DNA from: Betaproteobacteria bacterium
Lineage (GTDB): Bacteria > Bdellovibrionota_B > Oligoflexia > Silvanigrellales > Silvanigrellaceae
Assembly (NCBI GenBank): GCA_016868315.1
Contig: VGHE01000006.1
Coordinates: 62,001 to 126,000, forward strand
Direction: 5' to 3'
Length of the DNA: 64,000 nucleotides
Of this stretch, positions 54,413 to 63,145 are shown in pieces. The position numbers and the translations under genes were made by a program. The notes below the pieces were generated by a model. The model saw nothing but the letters and a program-made list of their open reading frames with translations. It was not told the origin of the DNA and did no database searches. How positions within the stretch are numbered: the stretch's first letter is position 1; every line of letters starts with the position of its first letter.

Positions 54413-55453
54413 ATGAGCGAGGCCTCCCGCAAAAGAGCCACTGCATCGCTGCAGATCATGGGTATCCATGTGGGAGGTGTCTCGAGCCACAAGACGAGCC
54501 TCGTTCGTGGACGCTGTGTTCTGAAAGAAATTCAATCTGGACTTTCCGATGCTCTGCTGCATCGAAACTTTTGTGAAAGAATAAGACACTCGCTTGGGGA
54601 CATCGCTTCAGGGGCGGTTGGTGTTCACTTCGAGAATGACTCCTCCACCAAATCCAACTCGCCGCTTTTCTGGGAAACGTTTTCAACAGAACTCGGTCCA
54701 GCGCCACATGCCGATGCCGATACTCACCTGTTACAGGCTATTTCGGATCACGGGGGTGCGGATGTGTTCTGCCTCGATGCCCCCATCACGTTTCCCACGT
54801 GTACGAATTGCTCCCGGGTCTGTCCGGGAGTGCTGCTGTGTCCCGAACCCGCAGTACAAGGCATGATGAGACTTTGGAACGAAGACAAACAGTCAGAGGA
54901 AAAGCGCCCGCGCATGCCGTTTCCGCACACCGAGCGTTTTTTTGAGACCTATGCCCGCAGACGCTATGAAAACTCGAGCTTCGCCGGAGCGGTTGATCTG
55001 GAAAATGCTCTGTCGAGCAACCGGGCTCCTTTGTCAGCCCGTGCCCACCACCTCGCGCGGCGTCTGCTGCACAACTTTCCAAACGCTATTGTTGTCGAAA
55101 CACACCCGTGGCTTGCTGCCACAGGTTGGGCACTCCATTCGGGCTACCGCCTGAATCATGTGGCCGAACTCAGACAACCCGATTCAGGCCGCGTTTCTCG
55201 CGCAGGACTGCTGAAAAGACTGGAGATGCAAAGGGTGGCCATGCGCTCTCCCACCTTCATCGAAGATCTTTTTGTTGAACTCAGTGAACACGTCGAGCTA
55301 TTCGCTGCCTGTATGGCCGCATTGAGTGCATGGGGACTTCTCAACGGCCTGTGCGATATCCAGCCCTCATTTCTCGAGCAGGAACATGATGATCTGCTCA
55401 AAGGCTGGGCTCTCGTTCCCCGCGAATTGGCAACATATGGATGGGGTCATTAA
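54413..55453 (+). CDS. DUF429-like (RNase H-fold) protein
   Basis: 346 residues. IMGIHVGGVSSHKTSLV near the N-terminus, VFCLDAPITFP in the middle and IVVETHPWLAATG later follow the D-x-G-G...D-P-I-x-x-P...E-x-H/Y-P order seen in DUF429, a predicted RNase H-like nuclease group. The first acidic residue is replaced by His, so catalytic activity is doubtful. Four Cys cluster near CTNCSRVCPGVLLC. GGGG lies six bases before the ATG. The role is unknown. Confidence 0.55.
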   Translation: MSEASRKRATASLQIMGIHVGGVSSHKTSLVRGRCVLKEIQSGLSDALLHRNFCERIRHSLGDIASGAVGVHFENDSSTKSNSPLFWETFSTELGPAPHADADTHLLQAISDHGGADVFCLDAPITFPTCTNCSRVCPGVLLCPEPAVQGMMRLWNEDKQSEEKRPRMPFPHTERFFETYARRRYENSSFAGAVDLENALSSNRAPLSARAHHLARRLLHNFPNAIVVETHPWLAATGWALHSGYRLNHVAELRQPDSGRVSRAGLLKRLEMQRVAMRSPTFIEDLFVELSEHVELFAACMAALSAWGLLNGLCDIQPSFLEQEHDDLLKGWALVPRELATYGWGH

Positions 55454-55832
55454 ACTTAAAGAACTCAGCGGCTGGATTCTTCCTGATGGCCATTGGCTAC
55501 CTGCAGAAGAGTGGTGGCACGTTTCGGCACTCTACGACCTGAAGGAAAACTTTCCACAGCACTTTACTGAGAATTTGTGTGAAGCCATGCACGGTGGCGA
55601 TGAAGCAAAAATCCGCCGCAGTGCTTCAGAGGCTGGTTTTGTGAAGATTTCGCGCGAGCAGATGGATCTCATTTCACTGAGTTCAGCTCAACTCCGCACT
55701 CTCCAACGACTCATCGAACTCATCGACCCCGAGGCCGAGTTCATCGTCCTGCTCGAGCACGGCAACCGCCAGAAAAACATGTCGGTTGAGAGAATACTGA
55801 AATTGCGCTCAGCCAATCCGATACTCGCCTGA
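55437..55832 (+). CDS. Small conserved-looking protein, unknown function
   Basis: 131 residues from ATG 55437, overlapping the DUF429-like gene by 17 bp. It begins MDGVIKLKELSGWILPDGHWLP and continues with EWWHVSALYDLKE, then a helical C-terminal half. Members of this kind (GxWI-P-G-x-x, HxxxA) occur as stand-alone small proteins with no known role. The frame is open from 55326, but the ATG at 55437 gives the normal size. It is probably cotranslated with the upstream gene. Confidence 0.6.
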   Translation: MDGVIKLKELSGWILPDGHWLPAEEWWHVSALYDLKENFPQHFTENLCEAMHGGDEAKIRRSASEAGFVKISREQMDLISLSSAQLRTLQRLIELIDPEAEFIVLLEHGNRQKNMSVERILKLRSANPILA

Positions 55833-55863
55833 AAATACAAGAACAGCGTGTGCAACCTGGGGC

Positions 55864-55895
55864 AAAAGCGCCAGCGCAGAGTTATGGCGCTGGCG
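55864..55895 (-). terminator. Terminator of secG
   Basis: CGCCAGCGC (55869-55877) pairs with GCGCTGGCG (55887-55895) over nine bases that contain the secG stop codon; four T follow on the minus strand. The stem overlaps the coding end. Confidence 0.65.
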
Positions 55896-56352
55896 AGGCT
55901 GCTGGTGCAGGAGGCTGAGTTGATGCGGGCAGGGGAACTGCGGCATCGGCCGCTGGTGAGGCCTGTGCCTCTGGGGAGGCAGCAGCAGGGGAAGCAACTG
56001 GAGAAGCAGCAGCAGCAGGCGAGACAACTGCACCAGCTGGGGTGGCCGACGCAGCAGCGCCCGGAGTCGGGGTGGCCGACAGAGCGCCATCGAGCTCACG
56101 GGTCACGCCGAATTTCTCGTGTGTTTTGACCCAAGCCAAAGCGGTTGAAAGACCAAAAAAGGCAGCTCCAAAAATCCAGGTTGCACGCACAATAAGTGCG
56201 ACACCACCCGAAGCGCCGAAGAATCCTGCCGAATTTCCACCACCGAAGGCCGAACCGATTCCACCTTCATTTCCATGCTGCAACGCAACAATCAACACGA
56301 TGAGAACGATGCCCACAAAAACAAGCAGCGCGGTAAGAAGACCGACGAGCAT
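55882..56352 (-). CDS. secG: Preprotein translocase subunit SecG with Ala/Pro/Ser tail
   Basis: About 156 residues from ATG at 56352 (GGGGG about 10 bases upstream; the frame is open to 56385). It begins MLVGLLTALLVFVGIVLIVLI, then ALQHGNEGGIGSAFGGGNS, the conserved SecG loop, and a second membrane segment (ATWIFGAAFFGLSTALA). The last 65 residues are almost only Ala, Pro and Ser with short repeats (PAAASPVASP). SecG is normally about 75-110 residues, so this tail is an addition. SecG assists protein export with SecYE. Confidence 0.85.
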   Translation of the reverse strand: MLVGLLTALLVFVGIVLIVLIVALQHGNEGGIGSAFGGGNSAGFFGASGGVALIVRATWIFGAAFFGLSTALAWVKTHEKFGVTRELDGALSATPTPGAAASATPAGAVVSPAAAASPVASPAAASPEAQASPAADAAVPLPASTQPPAPAASPAP

Positions 56353-56558
56353 ACGATGTAACCCCCGAAACTTCGGTAAAAACACTCGAACGACGAGCTA
56401 TGACACAAAGCCCCGAGCGACTCAAGCTTACCGCCCTCTTATGCTCCAGATCGAGAGATTTTTCCCTTTACCTTTGTGGCGTTTCGCCTTATGCCTTTTC
56501 GAACCGGCACGGGCGGTTTGTCCTATCAATCCCCTGATTCACAAGCGAGATTAGCAGA

Positions 56559-58973
56559 ATGGTTCGCTCCACCAGTTCCAAACCTTCTAAGGCAAAGAAA
56601 ACCGAAGCTCCACGCGGAACCAGAGCCACCGCTTCCAAATCAGCCTCCGGAGCATCGGCAACCCGCGCCAAACCGGCCGGGGACGCCAGAGAAAAGAAAG
56701 CCACAGTGAAAAAAGCAAAAACGACCAAATCTGCAGCCGCCATAGCCGAGAAAACGACAGCAACACAAAAAGCCGCGCCAAAGAAAACCAAAGAGACTGA
56801 AACCAAAAAAACGACGCAGCAAGAGCCCACCAGGAAAGAGAAAACCTCACGCCTGAGGCCAAAAACTCCTGAACTCTTCGAGAATATGCCAGTTGAACAA
56901 GACACCCCCGAGGTCAGCATTCTTCCCGCACTCGACCAAGAGCCTGTGGATATTGCTCAAGAGGAGTACGCGGCGAACCTTCCTCCGGAATTCAGCAACT
57001 CAGAAGTCATTGTTGCTGGACATGAAGCTGAAACATCTGCAGCCGCTCCAACTAAAAAGTCAGCAGACGTTGAACTGCAGGACATCACATTCAGCTATCT
57101 TGGCTTCAGCGATCAAATCCTCGAAGCCATCCGTAAGCAAAAGTTCGAGAAGCCAACTCGGGTTCAGGCACTGTGCTTGCCCCACACGCTGGACGGCAAA
57201 GATGTTGCTGGCTTTGCGCAAACAGGAACCGGGAAAACTGCAGTCTACCTGCTGACCGCAGCACATAGACTCTTGAGCCAGCCAGATCGTCAGGTGCAAC
57301 CGCATCGTCCACACGCACTCGTGATTGTGCCGACACGCGAACTCGCAGACCAGGTTTCACAAGACGCAAAACGACTTTTCACACACCTGAATCTTAAGAG
57401 CATTGCTGTCTTCGGCGGCGTCGACGTTGAACGCAATGTGAGCGAACTCAATCAAGAAGTCGACCTCGTTGTTGCGACACCCGGACGACTACTCGACCTA
57501 CACCGCAGCAAAAAACTCCAACTCGATTCACTTCAGGTGCTTATTATTGATGAGTGCGACCGCATGTTCGACATGGGGTTCATCGACGATGTCGAGTATG
57601 TTCTGCGCCATTTGCCCGCCGAGCGCGTGCAAAAACTTCTCTTCAGCGCCACGGGCAGCGAGAAGGTTAAAGAGCTGGCATTCGAGTATCTCGAAAATCC
57701 GGAATACATCGAAACCGATCCAGTGCGGATCACTCCCGAGAAAATCACCCAAGTAGCCTATGCGGTCACCGCTGAGGAGAAATTCCGCACACTGATGGGT
57801 CATATCAAAACAGCACAGCCCGAATGCGGCATCATCTTCACCAACACCAAGGTGGTTGCTGAATGGATTGGCTACAAGCTTGCATGCAATGGACTCGCCG
57901 TTGAGGTGCTCACAGGCGATATTCCGCAGCGCAAGCGCATGTCCTTGATCAAAAAAATCAAGGAAGGAAAATGCGATTTGCTTGTTGCAACAGACGTTCT
58001 CTCGCGCGGTTTGCATGTGGCTAACCTGTCGCACGTCTACAACTTTGACATTCCGGATGACGCCGAAAGCTTTATTCATCGTATTGGTCGAACGGCGCGT
58101 GCGGGAGCAACCGGAAATGCCATTACCCTCATCTGTGATGATTACGGCTACAACATGGGTGCCGTGGAAAAACTTCTTGGCTTTTCCATCCCATTGCAGC
58201 CTGTTCCTGCGGCTTACCTGAACGTTGAAGACAAATCCGATTATCCATTCGACAACACGGGACGCGTAAAAGTGTTCGGGCAAACCCCTGCTACTGGCGA
58301 AGCTGTTGAAAGTGCACCAACGCCTGTCGCGGCTAGTGCGCCCACGCATGCCGAACAACCACAACACCGGCGCCACGAAAAGCGGGAAGAACTTCCGCAA
58401 CCTCAGACATCGGAGCGTAAACCGCACGGGGAACGTCCCGAGCCCACGCTGCCACATCCGCGCCGTGATGCCAGCCGCACAACACCGCAGGCAGCGCGAC
58501 CACTCCACACAACTGATCGTCCAACAGCTCCTGTGCCACCATCGGCGCCGCAGCCTCAGGCAAATGGTCACCGGCATGCTCATACGCAACACGGACAAGC
58601 ACAGGTACACGCGAGCTCGAGGACGCCTCAGCCGTCGCAAAACTCGAACGCGCAAACTGGAATGCCAAGACGCGACGACAAGGCCAAAGAGACTATCGAA
58701 ATGGCCATTCAAGCTGCCAAGAAGGCTGCAGCGCGCCGTCAGGAACAAACCCCTGGCGTTGCAACCAGCAAAAAACATCCCAAATCCAAGGCGACCGAAC
58801 AAATTGATGAAATCGCAGCAGCTGTCATTACGGGCGCACAAGAAAAGCTCGGTGGTGTCATCGGCAACCTTCAAGACCGCTTCGTGACCCGCTTTGAAGA
58901 GAATTTCCCGCGCCTGTCGGAAACCCTTGTACGCCTCGGATTCTTCTCGAAACGATTCACCGAAGACAGGTGA
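56559..58973 (+). CDS. DECD-box (DEAD-family) RNA helicase with long disordered ends
   Basis: 804 residues. Residues 1-170 are Lys/Ala/Thr-rich and probably disordered. The helicase core (about 170-560) has the Q motif, AQTGTGKT, PTRELADQV, TPGRLLD, DECDRMFDMGF (DECD rather than DEAD), SATGSEK, IIFTNTK, VATDVLSRGLH and HRIGRTARAG. Residues about 590-760 are Pro/His/Arg-rich linkers, and the last 60 residues form a small helical end. Core motifs are complete, so it is probably an active RNA-unwinding or RNP-remodelling helicase. No cold-shock element is visible upstream. Confidence 0.9.
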   Translation: MVRSTSSKPSKAKKTEAPRGTRATASKSASGASATRAKPAGDAREKKATVKKAKTTKSAAAIAEKTTATQKAAPKKTKETETKKTTQQEPTRKEKTSRLRPKTPELFENMPVEQDTPEVSILPALDQEPVDIAQEEYAANLPPEFSNSEVIVAGHEAETSAAAPTKKSADVELQDITFSYLGFSDQILEAIRKQKFEKPTRVQALCLPHTLDGKDVAGFAQTGTGKTAVYLLTAAHRLLSQPDRQVQPHRPHALVIVPTRELADQVSQDAKRLFTHLNLKSIAVFGGVDVERNVSELNQEVDLVVATPGRLLDLHRSKKLQLDSLQVLIIDECDRMFDMGFIDDVEYVLRHLPAERVQKLLFSATGSEKVKELAFEYLENPEYIETDPVRITPEKITQVAYAVTAEEKFRTLMGHIKTAQPECGIIFTNTKVVAEWIGYKLACNGLAVEVLTGDIPQRKRMSLIKKIKEGKCDLLVATDVLSRGLHVANLSHVYNFDIPDDAESFIHRIGRTARAGATGNAITLICDDYGYNMGAVEKLLGFSIPLQPVPAAYLNVEDKSDYPFDNTGRVKVFGQTPATGEAVESAPTPVAASAPTHAEQPQHRRHEKREELPQPQTSERKPHGERPEPTLPHPRRDASRTTPQAARPLHTTDRPTAPVPPSAPQPQANGHRHAHTQHGQAQVHASSRTPQPSQNSNAQTGMPRRDDKAKETIEMAIQAAKKAAARRQEQTPGVATSKKHPKSKATEQIDEIAAAVITGAQEKLGGVIGNLQDRFVTRFEENFPRLSETLVRLGFFSKRFTEDR

Positions 58974-58976
58974 GGT

Positions 58977-60200
58977 ATGGCAACTCGGCAGGGTCGAACT
59001 CTCCTGAAAGTTGCTTCACTCAACACGTGGCATGGTCTCAACGGCCAGGGTACGTTTTTGTTTGGTCAGCTTGAGACAAGAGCCGAACGCATAGCTCGCC
59101 TTGAGCGCCAGGTCGAATGTCTAAAGAGCATCAATGCCGATCTGCTCCTTCTCCAAGAGCTCAATCCACTTCCATTTCGAGCCCACTGGTATGCGCAGAA
59201 GCTGGGCATGCGTGCAGAGTATGTTTCCTGTAACACAGGCATCAAACTTGGATGGGGTCCACCCGGCAACCTCAACGAAGGGCTTGGGATACTTTTTCCC
59301 GCAGACTGGGAACACGAGTACCTTGGACGCAAGCGCCTATCCGGTGAACTGAGATTTAATCCGTTCCGCATATCAGCCATCAACGGACCTTTTTTAAGCT
59401 TTCAGCTACATGAGTCTCGCGTTGCATTTGCAATGCGCTTTACCCTTCCCACAGAACGCTGTGTGCCAGGCTATGAAGGCCGTCGCACCCTACTTGTTGC
59501 GGTCGCGCACCTCCATGTTTCGCACGCACAGACCTCGCGTAATGAAACTCTTGTAAAACAAGCCGCCCAAGAGGGACATTTGTCTGCAGATGACGTTGCT
59601 CTGCTGAGGAAACGGTTCAGGTACGCAAACACGCGCCGCCTTAACGAAGTCGATGAACTTGCAAGCTGGCTTGAAACTCTGCGATTGCCCGATGAGCCAG
59701 CTCTCCTCGCTGGAGACTTCAACTGTGAACCCGAAAGCCCACCTTACAACGTTCTGAGCCGACGTGGTTGGAATGACTTGTGGCGCGAGGCGGGCAACAG
59801 TGAAGAACTTCTTGAGAGTGCGACGTGGGATGCTCCGCGCAATTCCTTGACCGAGCGCGTTAAGGAATTTCAGCACGCCGGAGCGCGCAATCACCCACAG
59901 ATTGCTGAGGTTCTGCGCCAAGCTGATGCTTTACCCCGTCGGATTGATTTTATTTTTGGGCAATCTGCCAAAATTAATCCAGCACAAAAATCATTTCAGC
60001 TCGGCGCATCGGGCTATCTCTTGAACACAGGACGCTTCGGATATCTTTCGGGAAATCAATTTTCGAGCGCATCTCTGGTGACCGATGATTTTTCTGAATA
60101 CAAATTGCGGCGCGAATTTTCGGGCAGCTCGGGAGATGACTCAAAATTCATCTCCGATCACTTTGGTGTCTGTGCCGAATTCGGCCTTCCATCTCTCTGA
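58977..60200 (+). CDS. Endonuclease/exonuclease/phosphatase (EEP) family protein
   Basis: 407 residues. EEP motifs in order: VASLNTWHG near the N-terminus, LLLLQELNPL with catalytic Glu, LLAGDFNCEPES with Asp-Asn, PRRIDFIFGQ and SDHFGVCAEF at the end. No signal peptide is seen. It could act on nucleic acids, lipids or sugar phosphates; the family does not tell. It starts 3 bp after the helicase stop, so it is cotranscribed. Its end overlaps the 3' end of rsmE by 43 bp on the opposite strand. Confidence 0.82.
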   Translation: MATRQGRTLLKVASLNTWHGLNGQGTFLFGQLETRAERIARLERQVECLKSINADLLLLQELNPLPFRAHWYAQKLGMRAEYVSCNTGIKLGWGPPGNLNEGLGILFPADWEHEYLGRKRLSGELRFNPFRISAINGPFLSFQLHESRVAFAMRFTLPTERCVPGYEGRRTLLVAVAHLHVSHAQTSRNETLVKQAAQEGHLSADDVALLRKRFRYANTRRLNEVDELASWLETLRLPDEPALLAGDFNCEPESPPYNVLSRRGWNDLWREAGNSEELLESATWDAPRNSLTERVKEFQHAGARNHPQIAEVLRQADALPRRIDFIFGQSAKINPAQKSFQLGASGYLLNTGRFGYLSGNQFSSASLVTDDFSEYKLRREFSGSSGDDSKFISDHFGVCAEFGLPSL

Positions 60201-60994
60201 CCGCTGCTTTCTCGACACCCAGCCATAAGCCAGGCTGCGGCTGCAACAGCTGCAGGTGTGCGCAGAATACGTTGCCCCAAACCAACAAAATTGAGGTTGC
60301 CGTTCTCGCTCTGTTTGTCGAGCAATTCATACTCTCGCGCGCTGAAACTCGCCTCAGGTCCAACAACACAAGCCCAACTACAAGAGGGTGAATGCAGCAG
60401 AAGATCCAGCAAATGAGAATTCGATGCGGTCGAATGAGCGTGAACTGGCCTCTCATCGCAGACAAAAAAACAAAGACGGGAGCCCTGTGTCAAGCTCCCT
60501 GCTTTTTCGAGAGCAGCGGCAAGCCCATCGCTAAAGTGAACTGCGAGATTCCAAGGAGATTTCGTTATGCGTGAAAGCTCAAAGACCTGTCGATGAATCT
60601 TTTCCGTTTTGAACTCTTGCCTAGATGTGCTGCGCTCACCGCGAAAAAAAATAAGATGCTCGAGACCGGAATCAACCGCCGCCTGCACGACTTCGTCAAG
60701 CGCCCCGGGCTTAGGTAAGCCGACAATCGCAACACGCGAGAATACCGGCTTATCCCAATGAGTTTCGCTCTGGACTTCAACCTCAACAGATTTCTTTTGA
60801 AGAACGGAAATCACGCCACGCGCAGTCCAGCCTAGCCCATCTGCAAGCTCCACATCTTCGCCCACATCTAAGCGCAAAACCTGAGATGCGAGACGACTTT
60901 CGTCATCATCGAGAAAAATCTTTTTGCCTGCGAGTGTCGCTGCCCCATTTCGGTTAATATAGAAACGCCAAAGTTGTTTATATTCTTGAATCAA
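60158..60994 (-). CDS. rsmE: 16S rRNA (uracil-1498-N3)-methyltransferase
   Basis: 278 residues, SPOUT-class methyltransferase. The N-terminal PUA-like part begins RFYINRNG, and the C-terminal knot has VVGPEASFSAREYELL and VGLGQRILRTPAAVAAAAW, the RsmE signature (GPEGGFS / LGxRILRxETA). Two Gly in GPEGG are replaced by Ala and Ser. TTG at 60994 has GAGGG upstream and gives the correct size. It lies 5 bp from the hypothetical gene to its right on the same strand, so it is at the end of that unit. Confidence 0.88.
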   Translation of the reverse strand: MIQEYKQLWRFYINRNGAATLAGKKIFLDDDESRLASQVLRLDVGEDVELADGLGWTARGVISVLQKKSVEVEVQSETHWDKPVFSRVAIVGLPKPGALDEVVQAAVDSGLEHLIFFRGERSTSRQEFKTEKIHRQVFELSRITKSPWNLAVHFSDGLAAALEKAGSLTQGSRLCFFVCDERPVHAHSTASNSHLLDLLLHSPSCSWACVVGPEASFSAREYELLDKQSENGNLNFVGLGQRILRTPAAVAAAAWLMAGCRESSGQRDGRPNSAQTPK

Positions 60995-60999
60995 ATCAA

Positions 61000-61527
61000 T
61001 TAACCCTCTCGCTGCGCAAAAGGAAATTCTCGCAGATATTCTTTCCTTTGCTCGGGTAAAGCTCGAAAAAAATCAACATCACTCAGCCATTCAATGAACG
61101 TTAGAAGATTAAAATCCGCACGTTCCAATACCGAACCGAGCTGCTCTTCATTTTGGTGCATAAAAAACGAAGGGTACAGTGAGCGAATTTGGTTCCAACT
61201 CTCTCTATTTTCTCGCTTCAGTGTCTCATACTCTTCTCGGCTCTCATCAGGGAGAAAGGGCAGAGCCCTGAGGGAAAAAAGTCGTTTCGCGATCTGAATA
61301 TGTTGCAAAACCAGAGATGCAAGAGAGCTTTTATCTACAAACGCTGACGCAGTTTCCAACGCAGCATCAGAGAAATTGAGCTCTAAATTTGGAATCTTTT
61401 CGATACCAAGAAGCCGTTCAAAAGAGGTTGAATTTGAATTTATTTCGCGCTCAATGACACACGTAAAAACGACTTCAAGAATTGATGAAAAGAGGAGAGA
61501 TTTACTTGTATCATTGTGCATGCGCAT
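61000..61527 (-). CDS. Hypothetical protein, mostly helical
   Basis: 175 residues, no recognised family. It is Leu/Glu/Ser-rich and strongly helical (SRALPFLPDES region, then EYETLKRENRESWNQI). No signal peptide or membrane segment is clear, apart from a moderately hydrophobic LLFSSILEVVFTCVI near the start. GAGGAG lies five bases before ATG 61527. It is the third-to-last gene of the minus-strand group reading towards rsmE; spacing to its neighbours is 5-10 bp. Confidence 0.55.
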   Translation of the reverse strand: MRMHNDTSKSLLFSSILEVVFTCVIEREINSNSTSFERLLGIEKIPNLELNFSDAALETASAFVDKSSLASLVLQHIQIAKRLFSLRALPFLPDESREEYETLKRENRESWNQIRSLYPSFFMHQNEEQLGSVLERADFNLLTFIEWLSDVDFFRALPEQRKEYLREFPFAQREG

Positions 61528-61536
61528 TTCGGCTCC

Positions 61537-62400
61537 TCACTTCGGAGCTGCGACCATCAGGCTGATATCAACCGCACCCTCGCCCAGGCTTTGAGCCTTA
61601 AGAGCCGGAAGGTCTTTACCAAACCGTGCAATTACGTCTTGAACTTTGGGTTTGGGAACCTGGGTTTGGTATAGAATTCCATCTTTTCGGACATCGATGG
61701 GAATCAGTTGCGTGTCGGCAGCACCCTTGCTCAAGCTCTTTACCACAGATTCAAGCGTAGCCAATTCTCTCTCCGAAATACGCTTGTCGACCAGAATCCT
61801 CAAGGCATCCTGTTTCAGTGCGGGACTTGTCGGCGCGCGCCAGGCACGCTGAAAACTTGTGCCAATGCGCTGCAGTGCCTTGCTGATGGGAGCATAGTAG
61901 GCGGGATCATGAATGGAGCGGCTCCAGTAGGATCGCAAAAAACGGCCATCGACCTGAGCCCAGGCGTCCACGCGCTCCAACTGAACTGGCCGCTTCTCCA
62001 ATGCCTTCACCCCGAAAACAACGGAGACTCCTGTGGGTTGGTTTAATCCCACGACACTAAAGGGCACCTCGGGTGGCCAGACCTGCGCCTCATTGCGCAG
62101 ATGTCCAAATCCACTCAACCCCTGAATCATTCCACCCACTTTTGCTGCGTGCTCGGAAGACCAGGTGGTTTTCACCACGCCATTGACGCGCGAGAGCATT
62201 CCTTGCGCCAGCAGGACACACATTTGGTCCAGGGTCGCAGGCGTGAACTCGGTGGCCACCACGTTGATCCGGATGGACGCGCAAGGCTTCGCACCTTCAA
62301 TTCGGGCGGCGGCCTCACCGGGCATCACGAACACATCACGCGTGGATTCGTTGATGAGGAACATCGCCAAAGGCACGAGGGCAGAAGCAGCTGCAGACAT
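61537..62400 (-). CDS. Hypothetical protein of the right-edge cluster
   Basis: 287 residues, no recognised family. The N-terminus MSAAASALVPLAMFLIN could be a membrane anchor or a weak signal, followed by a mixed alpha/beta body. It contains two Cys (KPCASIRIN, QMCVLLAQG) and ends VDISLMVAAPK. It is 12 bp downstream of the secreted protein ending at 62413 and 9 bp upstream of the next gene, so it belongs to the same unit. Confidence 0.55.
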   Translation of the reverse strand: MSAAASALVPLAMFLINESTRDVFVMPGEAAARIEGAKPCASIRINVVATEFTPATLDQMCVLLAQGMLSRVNGVVKTTWSSEHAAKVGGMIQGLSGFGHLRNEAQVWPPEVPFSVVGLNQPTGVSVVFGVKALEKRPVQLERVDAWAQVDGRFLRSYWSRSIHDPAYYAPISKALQRIGTSFQRAWRAPTSPALKQDALRILVDKRISERELATLESVVKSLSKGAADTQLIPIDVRKDGILYQTQVPKPKVQDVIARFGKDLPALKAQSLGEGAVDISLMVAAPK

Positions 62401-62412
62401 CGTTTCACCAGG

Positions 62413-63129
62413 TCAGTTGGCTGTTGCAGGAGCGGAATTCGAGGGCGCGGCAGGAACCTCGGTTGCATCGGAGTTACTTTCCGGTGCTCCGAATAGATTT
62501 GAGTTTTCGAGCAACGCAACATCTGCGGCTGAAGTCGGACGGAGTGCAGAGCCATCCAATTCAAGATTCACAACCTTAGCTCCGGATTCCGACGAACTCG
62601 AGAGCGGATTAAGATTCACCGTTTTTCCTGCAACATTTACACTCAACAAACCACACTTGAAGCTTGCAAGCGTCAAACGAGGAAAGCGCAATGCAATCGG
62701 ATTCCCCTCTTTGGTCCTCAGGGTTGCTGGTTTGCGGGCAATATCTTTGAAAACCTCACGCAACGGAGCAACGAGGGAAATCTTGAGAACTCCATTCGAG
62801 TATATTTCACTCCCTTGTGATTTTACGCTGCCTTGCCATCCGGGATTTGAGGTCTGTGCTGATTCAGCAGATCCGCACGAGCCCTTGAGACGCGTGCTGA
62901 GGTTCATTATGCCGTTGCGTCGTGCAAGGATCTCTGCGTCGAGGCCACCCTTCTTACCACCTTGGTAAGGTGCGTAGATTCCAAAAAACTGAACCTGCCG
63001 TAAGGAAAAGTCGACAGTAATTTTGCTGTCGTTCTTGGGTTCGGCAGCCACTGCGCGACCTCCAAAGGTTATTCCCACAACCAAAACACCGAGAGCATAA
63101 AAGAATGTATTTCCCCAGAAAGATCTCAT
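62413..63129 (-). CDS. Secreted hypothetical protein
   Basis: 238 residues with a signal peptide (FFYALGVLVVGITFGG, cleavage near AVAAEP). Strand-rich mature part (KITVDFSLRQVQFFGIYAPYQGG, KCGLLSVNVAGKTVNL) ending in an Ala/Ser/Pro tail. No family is recognised. GGAG precedes the ATG. It lies 16 bp downstream of the coiled-coil membrane protein and is probably its periplasmic partner. Confidence 0.58.
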   Translation of the reverse strand: MRSFWGNTFFYALGVLVVGITFGGRAVAAEPKNDSKITVDFSLRQVQFFGIYAPYQGGKKGGLDAEILARRNGIMNLSTRLKGSCGSAESAQTSNPGWQGSVKSQGSEIYSNGVLKISLVAPLREVFKDIARKPATLRTKEGNPIALRFPRLTLASFKCGLLSVNVAGKTVNLNPLSSSSESGAKVVNLELDGSALRPTSAADVALLENSNLFGAPESNSDATEVPAAPSNSAPATAN

Positions 63130-63145
63130 GCTATCTACTCCGAAT

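Noticed and set aside
57528-58874. A 448-codon minus-strand frame antisense to the helicase gene
   Set aside because: Composition follows the codon structure of the helicase read backwards (many Cys, Arg and Ser); no start signal or domain is seen, and the helicase core is complete.
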